Below are positions 7,902 to 16,912 of a stretch of DNA of 40,869 nucleotides, piece after piece; the first letter of the stretch is position 1, and each line of letters begins with the position of its first letter. Both the position numbers and the translations under genes were made by a program. Source of the stretch: DASPJL01 sp035628645 (GTDB lineage Bacteria; Bacteroidota; Bacteroidia; Cytophagales; Cyclobacteriaceae); contig DASPJL010000138.1 of assembly GCA_035628645.1 (NCBI GenBank), positions 1 to 40,869 of the forward strand, given 5' to 3'. The notes under the pieces are model-generated. The model was not told the DNA's origin. It saw only the letters and a program-made list of their open reading frames with translations, and made no database searches.

Positions 7902-9365
7902 TTAATCTATATTTTTGGGCCAGGTAAATACAAAGGTAGACCCTTTTCCTTCATCAGAAAAGACTTCAATGAAAGATTTTTTCTCATTTAGTATCTTTTT
8001 TACGATAGATAGCCCGACTCCTGTACTTTCAAAGGCATCTCTTTCTTTTAAAGTTTGAAAAACCATGAAGATCTTTTGATGGTATTTTGGTGATATTCCA
8101 GGTCCATCATCTGAAACATAGAATTTATAATATTCCTCATCCTCTTCCCACTTTATTTCAATTTTTGCAAATGATTTGTCATGGTATTTTATTGAGTTGC
8201 TTATCAGATTAGAAAAAACCTGATGAAGGGATATGCGCTCTGTTACAAAAACAGGCATATGCTCAGGTACTGTAATCTTAAATCTGGAGCCCGGAGAAAG
8301 CATGTCGACCACTTCATTAATTAATTCAGAAGTATCTACTTCTTCCAGGATTTTCTTACCCTTGCCAACTTTTGAGAGATCAAGAATGCCTTGGATCAGG
8401 TTTTCCATTCTCTTTGCTCTTCCTGTCAACAATGCTAAATATTCCTTCATTTTTGGAGAAAGTTCTGCTTTTAGATCTTCCTCTATCCATGTGCAAATGT
8501 TCTCAATTCCACGTAAAGGCGCCTTTAAATCGTGGGACACCACATAGGCAAACTGGTCCAGCTCTTTATTTTTTTTCTCCAGCTCAGAAAAATTTTCTTT
8601 TAAAGTCTTTGCCATTTGGTCAAGGGAAAAAGACAAATTACTGAGCTCATCCTTTGAGTTGTCATTTATCTCCACATTGAAGTCGCCATTTGCTATTCCG
8701 TCAGCGAGATTCACCATTTTAAAAATTCTTCTGCTAATGATTTTAACCAGGTAGGCCGAGACAATAAAGCCAATAAAAATGGACATTACTGTCAATAAAA
8801 TAGAGATCTGCCTTGTTCTGGCTAAGGATTCATTTAAACGGGCTTTTCGTATATCTCTTTTGTCATACTCCCGATTGTTAAATTCCTTAAATTCTTCTAT
8901 GATCCGGTTTCGCAAAAGCTTTTCCTCCTTGTTTCTTTCCAGCAATGTAAAACTGGTGGAAATAGGTCCTTGATTTAAAGATTCACCTTTAATTAGAGGT
9001 TTCGCGATTTTTTCCCTCCATTTGGTATGTAGCATCTGAATGGTATCCAGCCGATTTCGCTGATACTTGTTGTTTCCAACCAGCCCCCGCAATTCCCCAA
9101 ACATTCTTTTGTTTTCCTGCGTCAGTGAGTCAGAAGAAATAATAAAGAAATCATCTCTGGTCAGAAGATATCCCCTAAGATCACTTTCTATATCGATTAT
9201 ATTCCTTTGTAGTCTGGCAGCATTACGAATCACTATCTGGGACTGAGATACCCATTTCGAATTTTCCTTTACTTCCTGCTGAACAAGAAAATTAACCAAA
9301 GTGGCTATTGAAAATAAGAAAAGTATCGCTGCAAAGGTTATAAATATTTTAGTTGAAATTTTCAT
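7902..9365 (-). CDS. CHASE3-HAMP sensor histidine kinase
   Basis: This 487-residue membrane kinase has a first helix at about 7-28, a CHASE3 periplasmic domain at about 35-180 (with DIESDLRGYLLTRDDFF), a second helix at about 187-208 and a HAMP linker at about 209-262. The HisKA domain carries H278 in YVVSHDLKAPLRG, and the HATPase_c domain has an N box (NLISNSIKYH, 386-395), a G1 box (DDGPGIS, 419-425) and a G2 box (STGVGLSIVKKI). The kinase is therefore complete. The HDLKAPLRGIE form is typical of phytochrome-like and Rcp1-partnered kinases, which fits the receiver gene that follows 22 bp later. The stimulus is unknown; CHASE3 domains sense diverse extracellular signals. It is divergent from the AI-2E-family gene. 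Confidence 0.93.
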   Translation of the reverse strand: MKISTKIFITFAAILFLFSIATLVNFLVQQEVKENSKWVSQSQIVIRNAARLQRNIIDIESDLRGYLLTRDDFFIISSDSLTQENKRMFGELRGLVGNNKYQRNRLDTIQMLHTKWREKIAKPLIKGESLNQGPISTSFTLLERNKEEKLLRNRIIEEFKEFNNREYDKRDIRKARLNESLARTRQISILLTVMSIFIGFIVSAYLVKIISRRIFKMVNLADGIANGDFNVEINDNSKDELSNLSFSLDQMAKTLKENFSELEKKNKELDQFAYVVSHDLKAPLRGIENICTWIEEDLKAELSPKMKEYLALLTGRAKRMENLIQGILDLSKVGKGKKILEEVDTSELINEVVDMLSPGSRFKITVPEHMPVFVTERISLHQVFSNLISNSIKYHDKSFAKIEIKWEEDEEYYKFYVSDDGPGISPKYHQKIFMVFQTLKERDAFESTGVGLSIVKKILNEKKSFIEVFSDEGKGSTFVFTWPKNID

Positions 9366-9658
9366 AAAAGGTTTGGAGTAAGGGGTTCGAGGATTGAGCA
9401 GGCCGCCAAAGAAATTCTTGCCTCTTTTTACACTTAATTATTTTCATTGTCTTTCTTAAATCAAGATCAATCTCAAAATAAGTGTGCTTTGATAATCTAA
9501 AATTTAAAATTCAACATTTAACATTAATTCAATCGCTTATTAAACAATAATACTATTTAATCAAGATTATGAATAGCTGAAATATGCTTTTTTAAGGAAG
9601 GTATCCGATAAATTTCCATTTTTATCCGTATAGTCCTCTAATTCTTTTTCATTTGAAC

Positions 9659-10750
9659 ATGCAAACAACTACCCTTAAAAACATTAATTCAAAACTCCTT
9701 TTTGTTGTATTAACTTGTGTCATTTTGTATTTTGGAAAACCCCTGTTGATACCAGTAGTTTTTAGTATGCTTCTGGCAATGTTAATGACTCCTGTTTCAA
9801 ATAAATTGGAAGAAAAAGGAATGTCAAGGGTTTCTTCCTCTATTCTTTCGATTCTTATCGTGATATTGGTATTGGGTGGAATACTCGCGTTAATAATAAT
9901 GCAAGGCGTTAACCTCTCGGATGATCTGCCCGGTATTCAAAAGAAAATTCAGGAGTATGCCAAACAGATTGAGAATTACATACAGCAGCAATTCAATGTG
10001 TCATCCACTCAAATTTCATCTTTTATAAAAAAACAATCTCAATCAATGGGACAATCAGGGGGTAAATTTGTTGGAAAATTCCTTCAGGGCTTTACCAGCA
10101 CCTTGGTTTCAATAGTTCTCGTCTTTGTATTTATGTTTCTTTTTTTATTAAAAAGAGACCGCTATGAAGCATTTTTTTTAAAACTATATTCTGGTAATAA
10201 TCCTGATGAAATAAGGGAGATGATTTTTAAAATCAGTAAAGTATCACAGCATTATCTGCAGGGAAGGGTTCTAAGCATTCTTATTCTCACTGTATTATAT
10301 TTCGCTGGTATTGCCGCATTGGGGGTCAAAAACGCCTTTTTACTTTCCATTATTGCTGCGTTAGCCACTGTCGTTCCCTATGTTGGAACGATAATTGGCA
10401 GTCTTTTTCCTTTCGCAATGGCTATAATTTCAGGTTCATTTTCCTCAGCCCTCGGCGTATTGGTGGTAATTTTTATAATACAAACCCTGGACAATTATTT
10501 TATAGAGCCATATATAGTGGGGGGAGAAGTAAGCATCAGCCCTTTCTTTACCATTTTCGGTTTATTCGCTGGAGGATTGATATGGGGTGTGGCAGGAGTC
10601 ATACTTTTTCTTCCTTTAATGGGAATAATGAAAATTGTTTTTGATCATGTAAAGGACTTACATCCTTACGCCTACCTGATCAGTGATGAAAAGAGCGAAA
10701 GCAAGGCAAAAAAGATCTTCTTAAAGCTCGTTGATAAAATTAAAAAGTAA
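9659..10750 (+). CDS. AI-2E/PerM-family membrane transporter
   Basis: A 363-residue polytopic inner-membrane protein of the AI-2E transporter (PerM/YdiK) family. It has two or three N-terminal helices (CVILYFGKPLLIPVVFSMLL), a cytoplasm-facing helical insert (about 100-130), and C-terminal helices with the family stretches LQGRVLSILILTVLYF, VPYVGTIIGSLFPF, DNYFIEPYIVGGEVSISPF and GVAGVILFLPLMGIMK. The ATG at 9659 was chosen over the in-frame TTG two codons earlier. Members have been linked to autoinducer-2 export, peptidoglycan-related export or Na+/H+ exchange, and the substrate cannot be told here. The stop codon lies 3 bp from that of the convergent SGNH hydrolase gene. Confidence 0.9.
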   Translation: MQTTTLKNINSKLLFVVLTCVILYFGKPLLIPVVFSMLLAMLMTPVSNKLEEKGMSRVSSSILSILIVILVLGGILALIIMQGVNLSDDLPGIQKKIQEYAKQIENYIQQQFNVSSTQISSFIKKQSQSMGQSGGKFVGKFLQGFTSTLVSIVLVFVFMFLFLLKRDRYEAFFLKLYSGNNPDEIREMIFKISKVSQHYLQGRVLSILILTVLYFAGIAALGVKNAFLLSIIAALATVVPYVGTIIGSLFPFAMAIISGSFSSALGVLVVIFIIQTLDNYFIEPYIVGGEVSISPFFTIFGLFAGGLIWGVAGVILFLPLMGIMKIVFDHVKDLHPYAYLISDEKSESKAKKIFLKLVDKIKK

Positions 10751-10753
10751 CAA

Positions 10754-11413
10754 TTACTTCTTCACGTATGCCTTCAACACCCTTGTCCATCGGTCATACC
10801 CTTTGCTGTTCATGTGCAATTGGTCGTCAAGAAAAAATTCAGCTTTAGGCTTTCTATCCTGACCAAGCAACAAAGGGAACACATCAATAAATACATCGCG
10901 GGTGTTGTGCTCCAGATAGGCTTTTATTTGTTCATTAGCCCTTCTGAACAAAGCGTTCTTTTCCTCTCTGCTAGGGGCAGATTGAATCGAGATATAATAG
11001 ATCTCTGTTTTGGGCAGCTTCTGTTTGATCCTGGCATAGAGGGTCTTAAAATCTTCCAGTACTATTTCAGGAGACTTTCCATTCCATACATCGTTTCCTC
11101 CGCAATAAATAAATATTTTTTGGGGTTTGTATGGAAAGATCAGGCGATCCGCATAAAAAATAAGATCGGATATCTCAGACCCGCCAATTCCCCGGTTTAA
11201 AACCTTTTCTCCCGAAAACCTTTCAGGAAGATCGTTCCATAGCCGGATGGAAGAACTTCCGGTAAAAAGTATTCCATTGGTTGATATTCCTTTTATGCTA
11301 TCCTGAGCCTCATAAGATTTCACTTCATTTTCCCATTTCAAAGCAGGATTTTGACAAAAAGAAGTGGTGGAAATAAAAAACAATAGAATATTGTAGAAAA
11401 ATAATCTTTGCAT
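10754..11413 (-). CDS. Exported SGNH/GDSL-family hydrolase
   Basis: The 219-residue protein has a signal peptide ending near residue 20 (FISTTSFCQ); the cysteine lacks a good lipobox, so it is probably released to the periplasm. The SGNH blocks are all present: GSSSIRLW with the predicted nucleophile Ser54 (replacing GDSL), NRGIGGSE (Gly block, 73-80), GGND with Asn107, and DDQLH with Asp197 and His200. Such enzymes remove acyl or acetyl groups from lipids, carbohydrates or peptidoglycan. The GSSSI variant is common in Bacteroidota esterases that act on glycans, but no substrate can be assigned. Its 3' end is 3 bp from the AI-2E-family gene. Confidence 0.88.
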   Translation of the reverse strand: MQRLFFYNILLFFISTTSFCQNPALKWENEVKSYEAQDSIKGISTNGILFTGSSSIRLWNDLPERFSGEKVLNRGIGGSEISDLIFYADRLIFPYKPQKIFIYCGGNDVWNGKSPEIVLEDFKTLYARIKQKLPKTEIYYISIQSAPSREEKNALFRRANEQIKAYLEHNTRDVFIDVFPLLLGQDRKPKAEFFLDDQLHMNSKGYDRWTRVLKAYVKK

Positions 11414-11488
11414 GAAACTTGATCTTTAATTCTGCACCAAAATACAAAAAGATTTTTTAGAAAGTAGAACTAAAATTATTCTTAAAAT

Positions 11489-11719
11489 ATGACTGATCTA
11501 AAACCAGGAAGATATAAACATTATAAAGGGAGTCTCTATGAAGTATTGGGAACAGCCATTCATAGCGAAACCGAAGAGGAATTGGTGTTATACAAGATGC
11601 TCTATAGCACAACCAAATATCCTGAAGGGACTTTATGGGTAAGGCCAAAAAAAATGTTTATGGAAAAGATTGAAATTGAAGGCATTTCAGTTAACAGATT
11701 TCAATACGTAGGATTTTAA
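11489..11719 (+). CDS. DUF1653 domain protein
   Basis: The 76-residue protein is one DUF1653 domain. Its core LKPGRYKHYKGSLYEVLG, the central ETEEELVLYK and the end LWVRPKKMFMEKIE match the family pattern closely. DUF1653 proteins are small, cytosolic and of unknown biochemical role; the fold is a compact beta barrel. The start is an ATG preceded by an A-rich stretch. The gene is divergent from the SGNH hydrolase (75 bp between starts) and has no evident operon partner. Confidence 0.87.
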   Translation: MTDLKPGRYKHYKGSLYEVLGTAIHSETEEELVLYKMLYSTTKYPEGTLWVRPKKMFMEKIEIEGISVNRFQYVGF

Positions 11720-12130
11720 TAAGCAGGAATAATTATTTTATTTTTTATTTTTCTTTAAATGGCAAACTGTTTGTGGTAACTTCATTTTAAAAACGGCGTT
11801 GATTGGGATAGTTAAACAGGTGTATTCATATGTGTTTTATTATTAAGTAAACATTGAATAACACTAATTGTATGAAATTTTACAAAGAGGATGATTATAT
11901 TTTTACACTTATTAAACTTATAAGCATTGACAATTGGAAGGAAAACATAAGTCTGGACACCAATCACTTGTGCCCTATTAATCAATTATATACTTTCTCC
12001 TATCTGGCCACCCGGTTCAAAATTACTCAGTTCAAAAACTTGAACTAAGATAACTTGAAAAATACATTGGCTAATGTGAAACAAAGCAATCCAATATTGC
12101 ATTAAAAAGATTTTATTAATCCCTAGTCCA
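11720..12130. other. Intergenic region before the BrkB-type gene
   Basis: These 411 bp are AT-rich and mostly without structure. A T-rich tract just after the DUF1653 stop (11735-11757) has no clear hairpin in front of it. One short plus-strand frame (ATG at 11872, 58 codons, ending at 12048) begins MKFYKEDDYIFTLIKL; it resembles nothing I know and has no good ribosome binding site, so I do not call it a gene. Confidence 0.4.
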
Positions 12131-13039
12131 TTGGCTGTTAAAAAATCTTTTGGAAAAGCCTTCAATCTATTTAAGGAAGCTTTTAAAGAACTTCATAAGC
12201 ACGACCCTCTTCTTCTGAGCTCATCTGTAGCATTTTTTACCCTATTTTCCCTACCTCCCATTTTAATAATAGTGATAAATATTTTAGGAGCAGCATTTAA
12301 AGAGAAAAGAATAAGCGGGGAAGTTTTCAAAACTTTAAACGAAGTTTTTGGGAAACATAGTACAGCACTTATTCAGGGGATCATTGAAAATGTACAAAAG
12401 CTGGGAGGCAATCTACTGATTACGGTGCTGGGAACCGTTTTTCTGATTTTTGTCGGCACCACCACATTTTCTATTGTTCATAAGGCGCTGAATCAGATAT
12501 GGCAGGTGAAACAAAAACCTAAAAGCAATTTTATAAGAGTTCTTAAAGAAAGAATAATTTCCCTGGCAATGATCTTATTTTCCGGGATTCTTTTCCTGGC
12601 CTCTCTTTTGCTGGATGCAACTGTGGCATTTCTAAAGGATTACATTGAAGCACTTATTCCTGATTTATCGTCTATCCCTTTATTTGCGATTAATCAACTC
12701 TTTTCCTTAATAATTGTAACAATTTGGTTCGCCATTATTTTCAAGTTTCTCCCTAATATCAAAATACCCTGGAAAGTGGTTTGGATTGGTGCTTCTGCTA
12801 CAGGCATACTTTTTTCAATTGGCAAGTATGTATTGGGTATTTTATTAATAAATGGAAATATCTCTACAATATATGGTGCGGCAGGATCAATGATTTTGCT
12901 TTTGCTCTTCCTGTTTTACTCTTCACTGATCCTTTTTTATGGGGCCTCCTTTACAAAAGTTTTTGCCATCACCGGAAATTACTTGATAGAGCCAAGGAAT
13001 TACGCGGTTTTTTATGAAATAAATGAAGTAAAAAAGTAA
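12131..13039 (+). CDS. YihY/BrkB-family inner-membrane protein
   Basis: A 302-residue membrane protein of the YihY/virulence factor BrkB family, with about six helices. Family marks are LLSSSVAFFTLFSLPPILIIV (about 28-48), TTFSIVHKALNQIWQVK (about 114-130) and the late block YGAAGSMILLLLFLFYSSLILFYGASFTKVFA. The only possible start near the conserved N terminus is the TTG at 12131; the next in-frame ATG would remove the first two helices. The family was once misannotated as RNase BN; its function is still unsettled, with proposed roles in envelope integrity or transport. The stop codon lies 3 bp from that of trpA, so the two transcripts converge almost end to end. Confidence 0.87.
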   Translation: MAVKKSFGKAFNLFKEAFKELHKHDPLLLSSSVAFFTLFSLPPILIIVINILGAAFKEKRISGEVFKTLNEVFGKHSTALIQGIIENVQKLGGNLLITVLGTVFLIFVGTTTFSIVHKALNQIWQVKQKPKSNFIRVLKERIISLAMILFSGILFLASLLLDATVAFLKDYIEALIPDLSSIPLFAINQLFSLIIVTIWFAIIFKFLPNIKIPWKVVWIGASATGILFSIGKYVLGILLINGNISTIYGAAGSMILLLLFLFYSSLILFYGASFTKVFAITGNYLIEPRNYAVFYEINEVKK

Positions 13040-13042
13040 ATA

Positions 13043-13837
13043 TTAAGATCTTACCGCCTTAATAAATTTTGAAATGTTTTCCTTCATATCTCCTTCTTTT
13101 TCCAACACTTTAATAAAAGCGCTTCCTATAATGGCTCCATTAGAATATTTACAAGCCTTTGAAAAAGTATGATTATCAGAAATACCAAACCCGATAAGAA
13201 AAGGATTCTTTAACTCAAGCGATTTTAACTTTTTGAAATATACTTCCTGCACTTCTTCTATGCCGGTCTTTGCGCCCGTAGTAGAGGCGGAAGAAACAGC
13301 ATAAATAAATCCTTTCGAAATACGGTCAAAGCTTTTGATTCTCTCAACCGAAGTTTGGGGAGTGATTAAAAATATATTATACAATCCATTTTTCTCAAAT
13401 GCCGGTTTGTATATGTTTTCATATTCCCATAGAGGCAAGTCGGGAAGAATTAATCCATCTATGCCAATTTCTTTACACTTCTCGCAAAACCTTTCAATAC
13501 CATATTGAATAATAGGATTAATGTATCCCATTAATAAGATTGGAATGGTTACTGTTTCGCGGACGTCTTTAATCTGTTCGAAAAGTTTCTTTATTGTCAT
13601 TCCATTCCCCAAGGCGATATCATTGCTTTGTTGAATAGTCGGTCCATCTGCAATAGGATCTGAGAATGGAATTCCTATTTCAACAATATCAACGCCTGAC
13701 TCCTCAAGAGTTTCTATTATTGTTTTTGTATCTTCCAATCGAGGAAACCCGGCAGTAAAATATACATTAAGCACATTTTCCTTCTTTCTTTCAAATAAAG
13801 TATCTAATCGGTTTTTATTTATAGCTAATGTTTCCAT
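13043..13837 (-). CDS. trpA: Tryptophan synthase alpha subunit
   Basis: A 264-residue TIM-barrel protein that cleaves indole-3-glycerol phosphate to indole and glyceraldehyde-3-phosphate and passes indole through a tunnel to TrpB. The catalytic glutamate E53 and aspartate D64 lie in VEIGIPFSDPIADGPTIQ, and the phosphate-binding loop is near IGFGISDNH. The length is normal for the family. It is the last gene of the trp operon, 96 bp after trpB, with a short tandem repeat in the gap. No clear intrinsic terminator separates it from the convergent BrkB gene, whose stop is only 3 bp away. Confidence 0.97.
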   Translation of the reverse strand: METLAINKNRLDTLFERKKENVLNVYFTAGFPRLEDTKTIIETLEESGVDIVEIGIPFSDPIADGPTIQQSNDIALGNGMTIKKLFEQIKDVRETVTIPILLMGYINPIIQYGIERFCEKCKEIGIDGLILPDLPLWEYENIYKPAFEKNGLYNIFLITPQTSVERIKSFDRISKGFIYAVSSASTTGAKTGIEEVQEVYFKKLKSLELKNPFLIGFGISDNHTFSKACKYSNGAIIGSAFIKVLEKEGDMKENISKFIKAVRS

Positions 13838-13904
13838 TTTTCTTGGTTAGTTCAGCGCCATTGCCTTCAGCAAACAGCTTCAAATTTCTATTTTTTAATT
13901 TTTA

Positions 13905-13936
13905 ATTCACTCATTCTATCATTCACTCATTCACTA
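13905..13936. repeat. Imperfect 16-bp tandem repeat at the trpB-trpA junction
   Basis: ATTCACTCATTCTATC (13905-13920) is followed directly by ATTCACTCATTCACTA (13921-13936), itself built from an 8-bp ATTCACTC-like unit. The second copy ends exactly on the trpB stop codon (13934-13936). It probably arose by slippage; a role in translation of trpA is possible but not shown. Confidence 0.6.
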
Positions 13937-15121
13937 ATATCCTCCCCATTTGATATAAGTATCCAGGTCCTTGTCACCTCTCCCTGAAAGACTAACAACT
14001 ACTACGTCTTCAGGTTTAAAACTCATTTTTTCCAAAGCGGCAAGGGCATGAGCCGACTCGATGGCTGGTATGATTCCTTCCATTTGACTCAACAAAACAC
14101 CAGCCTTCATGGCTTCATCATCTGTAATTGAATAAAACTTTCCTCTTCCCGATGCATATAAGTGTGCATGAATGGGACCAATTCCAGGATAATCCAACCC
14201 TGCTGAAATAGAATAGGGTTCTACAACCTGTCCATCTTCCGTTTGCATAAGTAAAGTTTTACTTCCATGAAGAACGCCTGGTTTCCCTAAGGCAGTAGTC
14301 GCAGCAGAATGTCCGGAGTTTACTCCTTTCCCGGCGGCTTCGGCAGCTACCAATTTTACGCTTTCATCTTCAAGGAAATGATAAAAAGCACCGGCAGCAT
14401 TACTTCCTCCACCCACACAAGCGACAACATAGTCAGGCGTTTCCCTGCCTGTTTTTTCCTTTAACTGCCATCTGATCTCCTCACTTATTACAGACTGAAA
14501 AATGGCTACCATATCGGGATATGGATGAGGACCTACAACGGAACCAATAATATAATGGGTATCAGTTGGGTTATTAATCCAGTGACGCATGGCTTCATTG
14601 GTAGCATCCTTAAGAGTCTGACTTCCACTTAAGGCCGGAACCACCGTTGCACCCAATAGTTTCATTCTTTCCACATTCGGTCGCTGTCTTTCCATGTCTA
14701 TTTTTCCCATATAGACAATACATTCCATATTCATCAAAGCGCAAACCGTTGCTGTTGCCACACCATGCTGCCCCGCCCCTGTTTCAGCAATGATCTTCTT
14801 CTTGCCTAGTCTTTTAGCCAAAATTATCTGTCCTATGGTGTTATTAACTTTATGAGCGCCGGTATGATTCAAATCTTCTCTCTTAAGAAAAATATTGGCT
14901 TTGAAACGATCTGATAACCTTGAAGCAAAATATAACGGCGAAGGACGGCCAACATAGTCCTTCAATAATCCCCTAAATTCTTTCTGAAAAGCAGGATCAT
15001 TAATGATTTTCAAGTAATTCTCCTGTAATTCCTCTACGTTAGGATAAAGCATTTCGGGAACATACGCTCCGCCAAACTCTCCATAATATCCTCGTTCGTC
15101 GACCTGGTATTTCATCTGCAT
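13934..15121 (-). CDS. trpB: Tryptophan synthase beta subunit
   Basis: The 395-residue PLP enzyme condenses indole with serine to give tryptophan. The PLP lysine is K91 in HTGAHKVNNT, the phosphate-binding loop is GGGSNAAGAF and the C-terminal SGRGDKD block is intact. An upstream frame continues to 15166, but the family N terminus (KYQVDERGYYGEFGGAYVPE) begins at the ATG pair 15121/15115, so I chose 15121. It is the B1-type TrpB that pairs with TrpA, encoded just downstream. It lies 135 bp after trpF in the operon. Confidence 0.97.
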   Translation of the reverse strand: MQMKYQVDERGYYGEFGGAYVPEMLYPNVEELQENYLKIINDPAFQKEFRGLLKDYVGRPSPLYFASRLSDRFKANIFLKREDLNHTGAHKVNNTIGQIILAKRLGKKKIIAETGAGQHGVATATVCALMNMECIVYMGKIDMERQRPNVERMKLLGATVVPALSGSQTLKDATNEAMRHWINNPTDTHYIIGSVVGPHPYPDMVAIFQSVISEEIRWQLKEKTGRETPDYVVACVGGGSNAAGAFYHFLEDESVKLVAAEAAGKGVNSGHSAATTALGKPGVLHGSKTLLMQTEDGQVVEPYSISAGLDYPGIGPIHAHLYASGRGKFYSITDDEAMKAGVLLSQMEGIIPAIESAHALAALEKMSFKPEDVVVVSLSGRGDKDLDTYIKWGGY

Positions 15122-15256
15122 ATAATATGTTTTTAAAATTGTCAGATAAAATGTCTGAATTCTCATTTAATAGACACCTCACCTTAATAAATTATAATAT
15201 CTTGTAACTACTCGGTCCTTATATTTTGTAGACCAATCCTCCCCCAATTTCCTGAC

Positions 15257-15886
15257 TTATGCTTTCAATGTATTAAACAATTCCTTCAATTTTGGAATGT
15301 CTTTAAGCCCGGGTTCTGTTTCAAACCTACTGTTGACATCCACTGCATATAGAAAGGAAGAATTGATTTCCTTAATCATTTCAAGGTTTTCCAACCCAAT
15401 TCCACCACTCAGGAAATAGGGCACTTCTGAGGGATAATTGTTTAACAATTGCCAATTAAAAGCAATACCATTTCCTCCGTAATTATCTCCTTTTGTATCA
15501 AACAGAAAATAGGAACAGTATTCCTCATAGCCTTTTGTCTGGCTAAAGTCAAAGTCATTACCCACTGAAAATACTTTAATTATTTTACCCCCGGACTTTT
15601 TCAGCTTTTCGCATAACTCTATTGATTCCTCGCCATGTAATTGAAGGTAGTCCAGTGAATATTTTTTTTGTGTATCCACCAGGGTTTCAAAATCTTCATT
15701 CACAAAAACCCCAACCTTCTGAATATCAGTAGAAATCAAATGAATTATCTTGGGATCCCAAAAATCACCTATGAACCTTTTACTTTTAGAATAAAATATG
15801 AACCCCATAAAATCAGGCTTCAACCGCACGACTTCCTCTATGTTCTGAGGGTTCTTCATTCCGCAAACCTTTATTTTAAGATCCAT
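15257..15886 (-). CDS. trpF: Phosphoribosylanthranilate isomerase
   Basis: The 209-residue (beta/alpha)8 enzyme carries out the Amadori rearrangement of phosphoribosylanthranilate to CdRP. The general base C8 lies in KVCGMKNPQNI, and the general acid D130 lies in LFDTKGDNYGGNG. The phosphate-binding end (LSGGIGLEN, AVDVNSRFE) is also intact. It is a free-standing TrpF rather than a TrpC-TrpF fusion, as is common in Bacteroidota. It follows trpC after 122 bp of AT-rich spacer. Confidence 0.96.
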   Translation of the reverse strand: MDLKIKVCGMKNPQNIEEVVRLKPDFMGFIFYSKSKRFIGDFWDPKIIHLISTDIQKVGVFVNEDFETLVDTQKKYSLDYLQLHGEESIELCEKLKKSGGKIIKVFSVGNDFDFSQTKGYEEYCSYFLFDTKGDNYGGNGIAFNWQLLNNYPSEVPYFLSGGIGLENLEMIKEINSSFLYAVDVNSRFETEPGLKDIPKLKELFNTLKA

Positions 15887-16008
15887 TTTTTAAGATATAA
15901 GTATTGAGTATTAATACATAAGATTAGGAAATGAAGTATAGTCGTGTCCATTCCCAAAATAGTTGTTATTTTTTTCTGCCTAATACTCTATTGTTCTATT
16001 TGTCATTC

Positions 16009-16827
16009 CTATTTCGTCACTTTTACAGACTTCTTCTCAATCCTCCTTAGTTCCTCAACAAATGCTTTACAAGAGCTGCCTGGATCTGGGTTTTGCATAA
16101 AGTTTTCCCCTATTAAAAAACCTCTAAAGCCTGCTTGTTTTAAGGTAAGAATAAGATTTGGATCACTGATCCCGCTTTCCGAAATTTTAATAAAATCATC
16201 AGGAATAAAATGCGCTAAATCCAATGAAGTATTTATGCTCACACTAAAATCTTTCAAATTTCTGTTGTTAACGCCGACCAAATCAACCTCAGGTGTAAGT
16301 GTCAATTCAAGTTCATTTCTATCATGAACTTCCAAAAGAACTTCCAATCCCAAGCTATGGGCAAGGGTAGCAAAATTCTTAACTTGTTCAGGAGTAAGAA
16401 TCGCAGCAATTAATAAAATAACATCCGCTCCTATTGCCTTTGCTTCGAATATCTGGTATTCATCAATAATAAAATCCTTTCTCAAAACAGGAATAGAGTT
16501 CATTTCTCTTCCTTTGGTGAGGTCATTATTGCTTCCTCCAAAAAATTGGTTGTCGGTTAAGATGGATAATGCAGAAACCCCTGCTTCCGCATATAGGGAA
16601 GTAACATGATCCACTTTTGCTTTGTCATTTATAATCCCTTTTGAAGGAGACTTTCTCTTAAACTCCGCAATAATTCCACAGGAATCCGGCTTTTTTAAAA
16701 AATGCTTAATTGAAAAAGTCTTTCGATCAAAAAAATCAGTTTTCTGCAAAAGGGAAATGGGCTTAGCCAACTTTCCCAATTCTACTTCCTTTCTCTTATG
16801 AATGACAATCTCTTCTAAAATATTCAT
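16009..16827 (-). CDS. trpC: Indole-3-glycerol phosphate synthase
   Basis: The 272-residue TIM-barrel enzyme closes the indole ring from CdRP with loss of CO2 and water. The active-site stretch IIAEFKRKSPSKG (52-64) holds the catalytic glutamate and lysine (E55, K57); LRKDFIIDEYQ contributes the second catalytic lysine, and GVNNRNL and SESGI are the later barrel motifs. The length and start (MNILEEIVIHKRKEV) match the family. It sits between trpD (85 bp upstream) and trpF on the same strand. Confidence 0.97.
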   Translation of the reverse strand: MNILEEIVIHKRKEVELGKLAKPISLLQKTDFFDRKTFSIKHFLKKPDSCGIIAEFKRKSPSKGIINDKAKVDHVTSLYAEAGVSALSILTDNQFFGGSNNDLTKGREMNSIPVLRKDFIIDEYQIFEAKAIGADVILLIAAILTPEQVKNFATLAHSLGLEVLLEVHDRNELELTLTPEVDLVGVNNRNLKDFSVSINTSLDLAHFIPDDFIKISESGISDPNLILTLKQAGFRGFLIGENFMQNPDPGSSCKAFVEELRRIEKKSVKVTK

Positions 16828-16912
16828 TGTTCAATGTTTTAAGTTAATGGTTGTTTAAAAACAAGCTAATGTATGCTCATTCGTCTTTCGTCATTCTGAA
16901 ATCGTCACTTAA

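Noticed and set aside
9380..9395. GGTTCGAGG-like sequence resembling a tRNA T-loop (similar words near 33246)
   Set aside because: No acceptor, D or anticodon stems can be formed around either copy.
10814..11200. 128-codon plus-strand frame
   Set aside because: It lies wholly antisense to the SGNH hydrolase gene, which has all its catalytic blocks.
11854..12048. Short plus-strand open frame between the DUF1653 and BrkB genes
   Set aside because: No recognisable domain, no clear ribosome binding site, and a TTG or late ATG start; chance frames of this size are common in AT-rich gaps.
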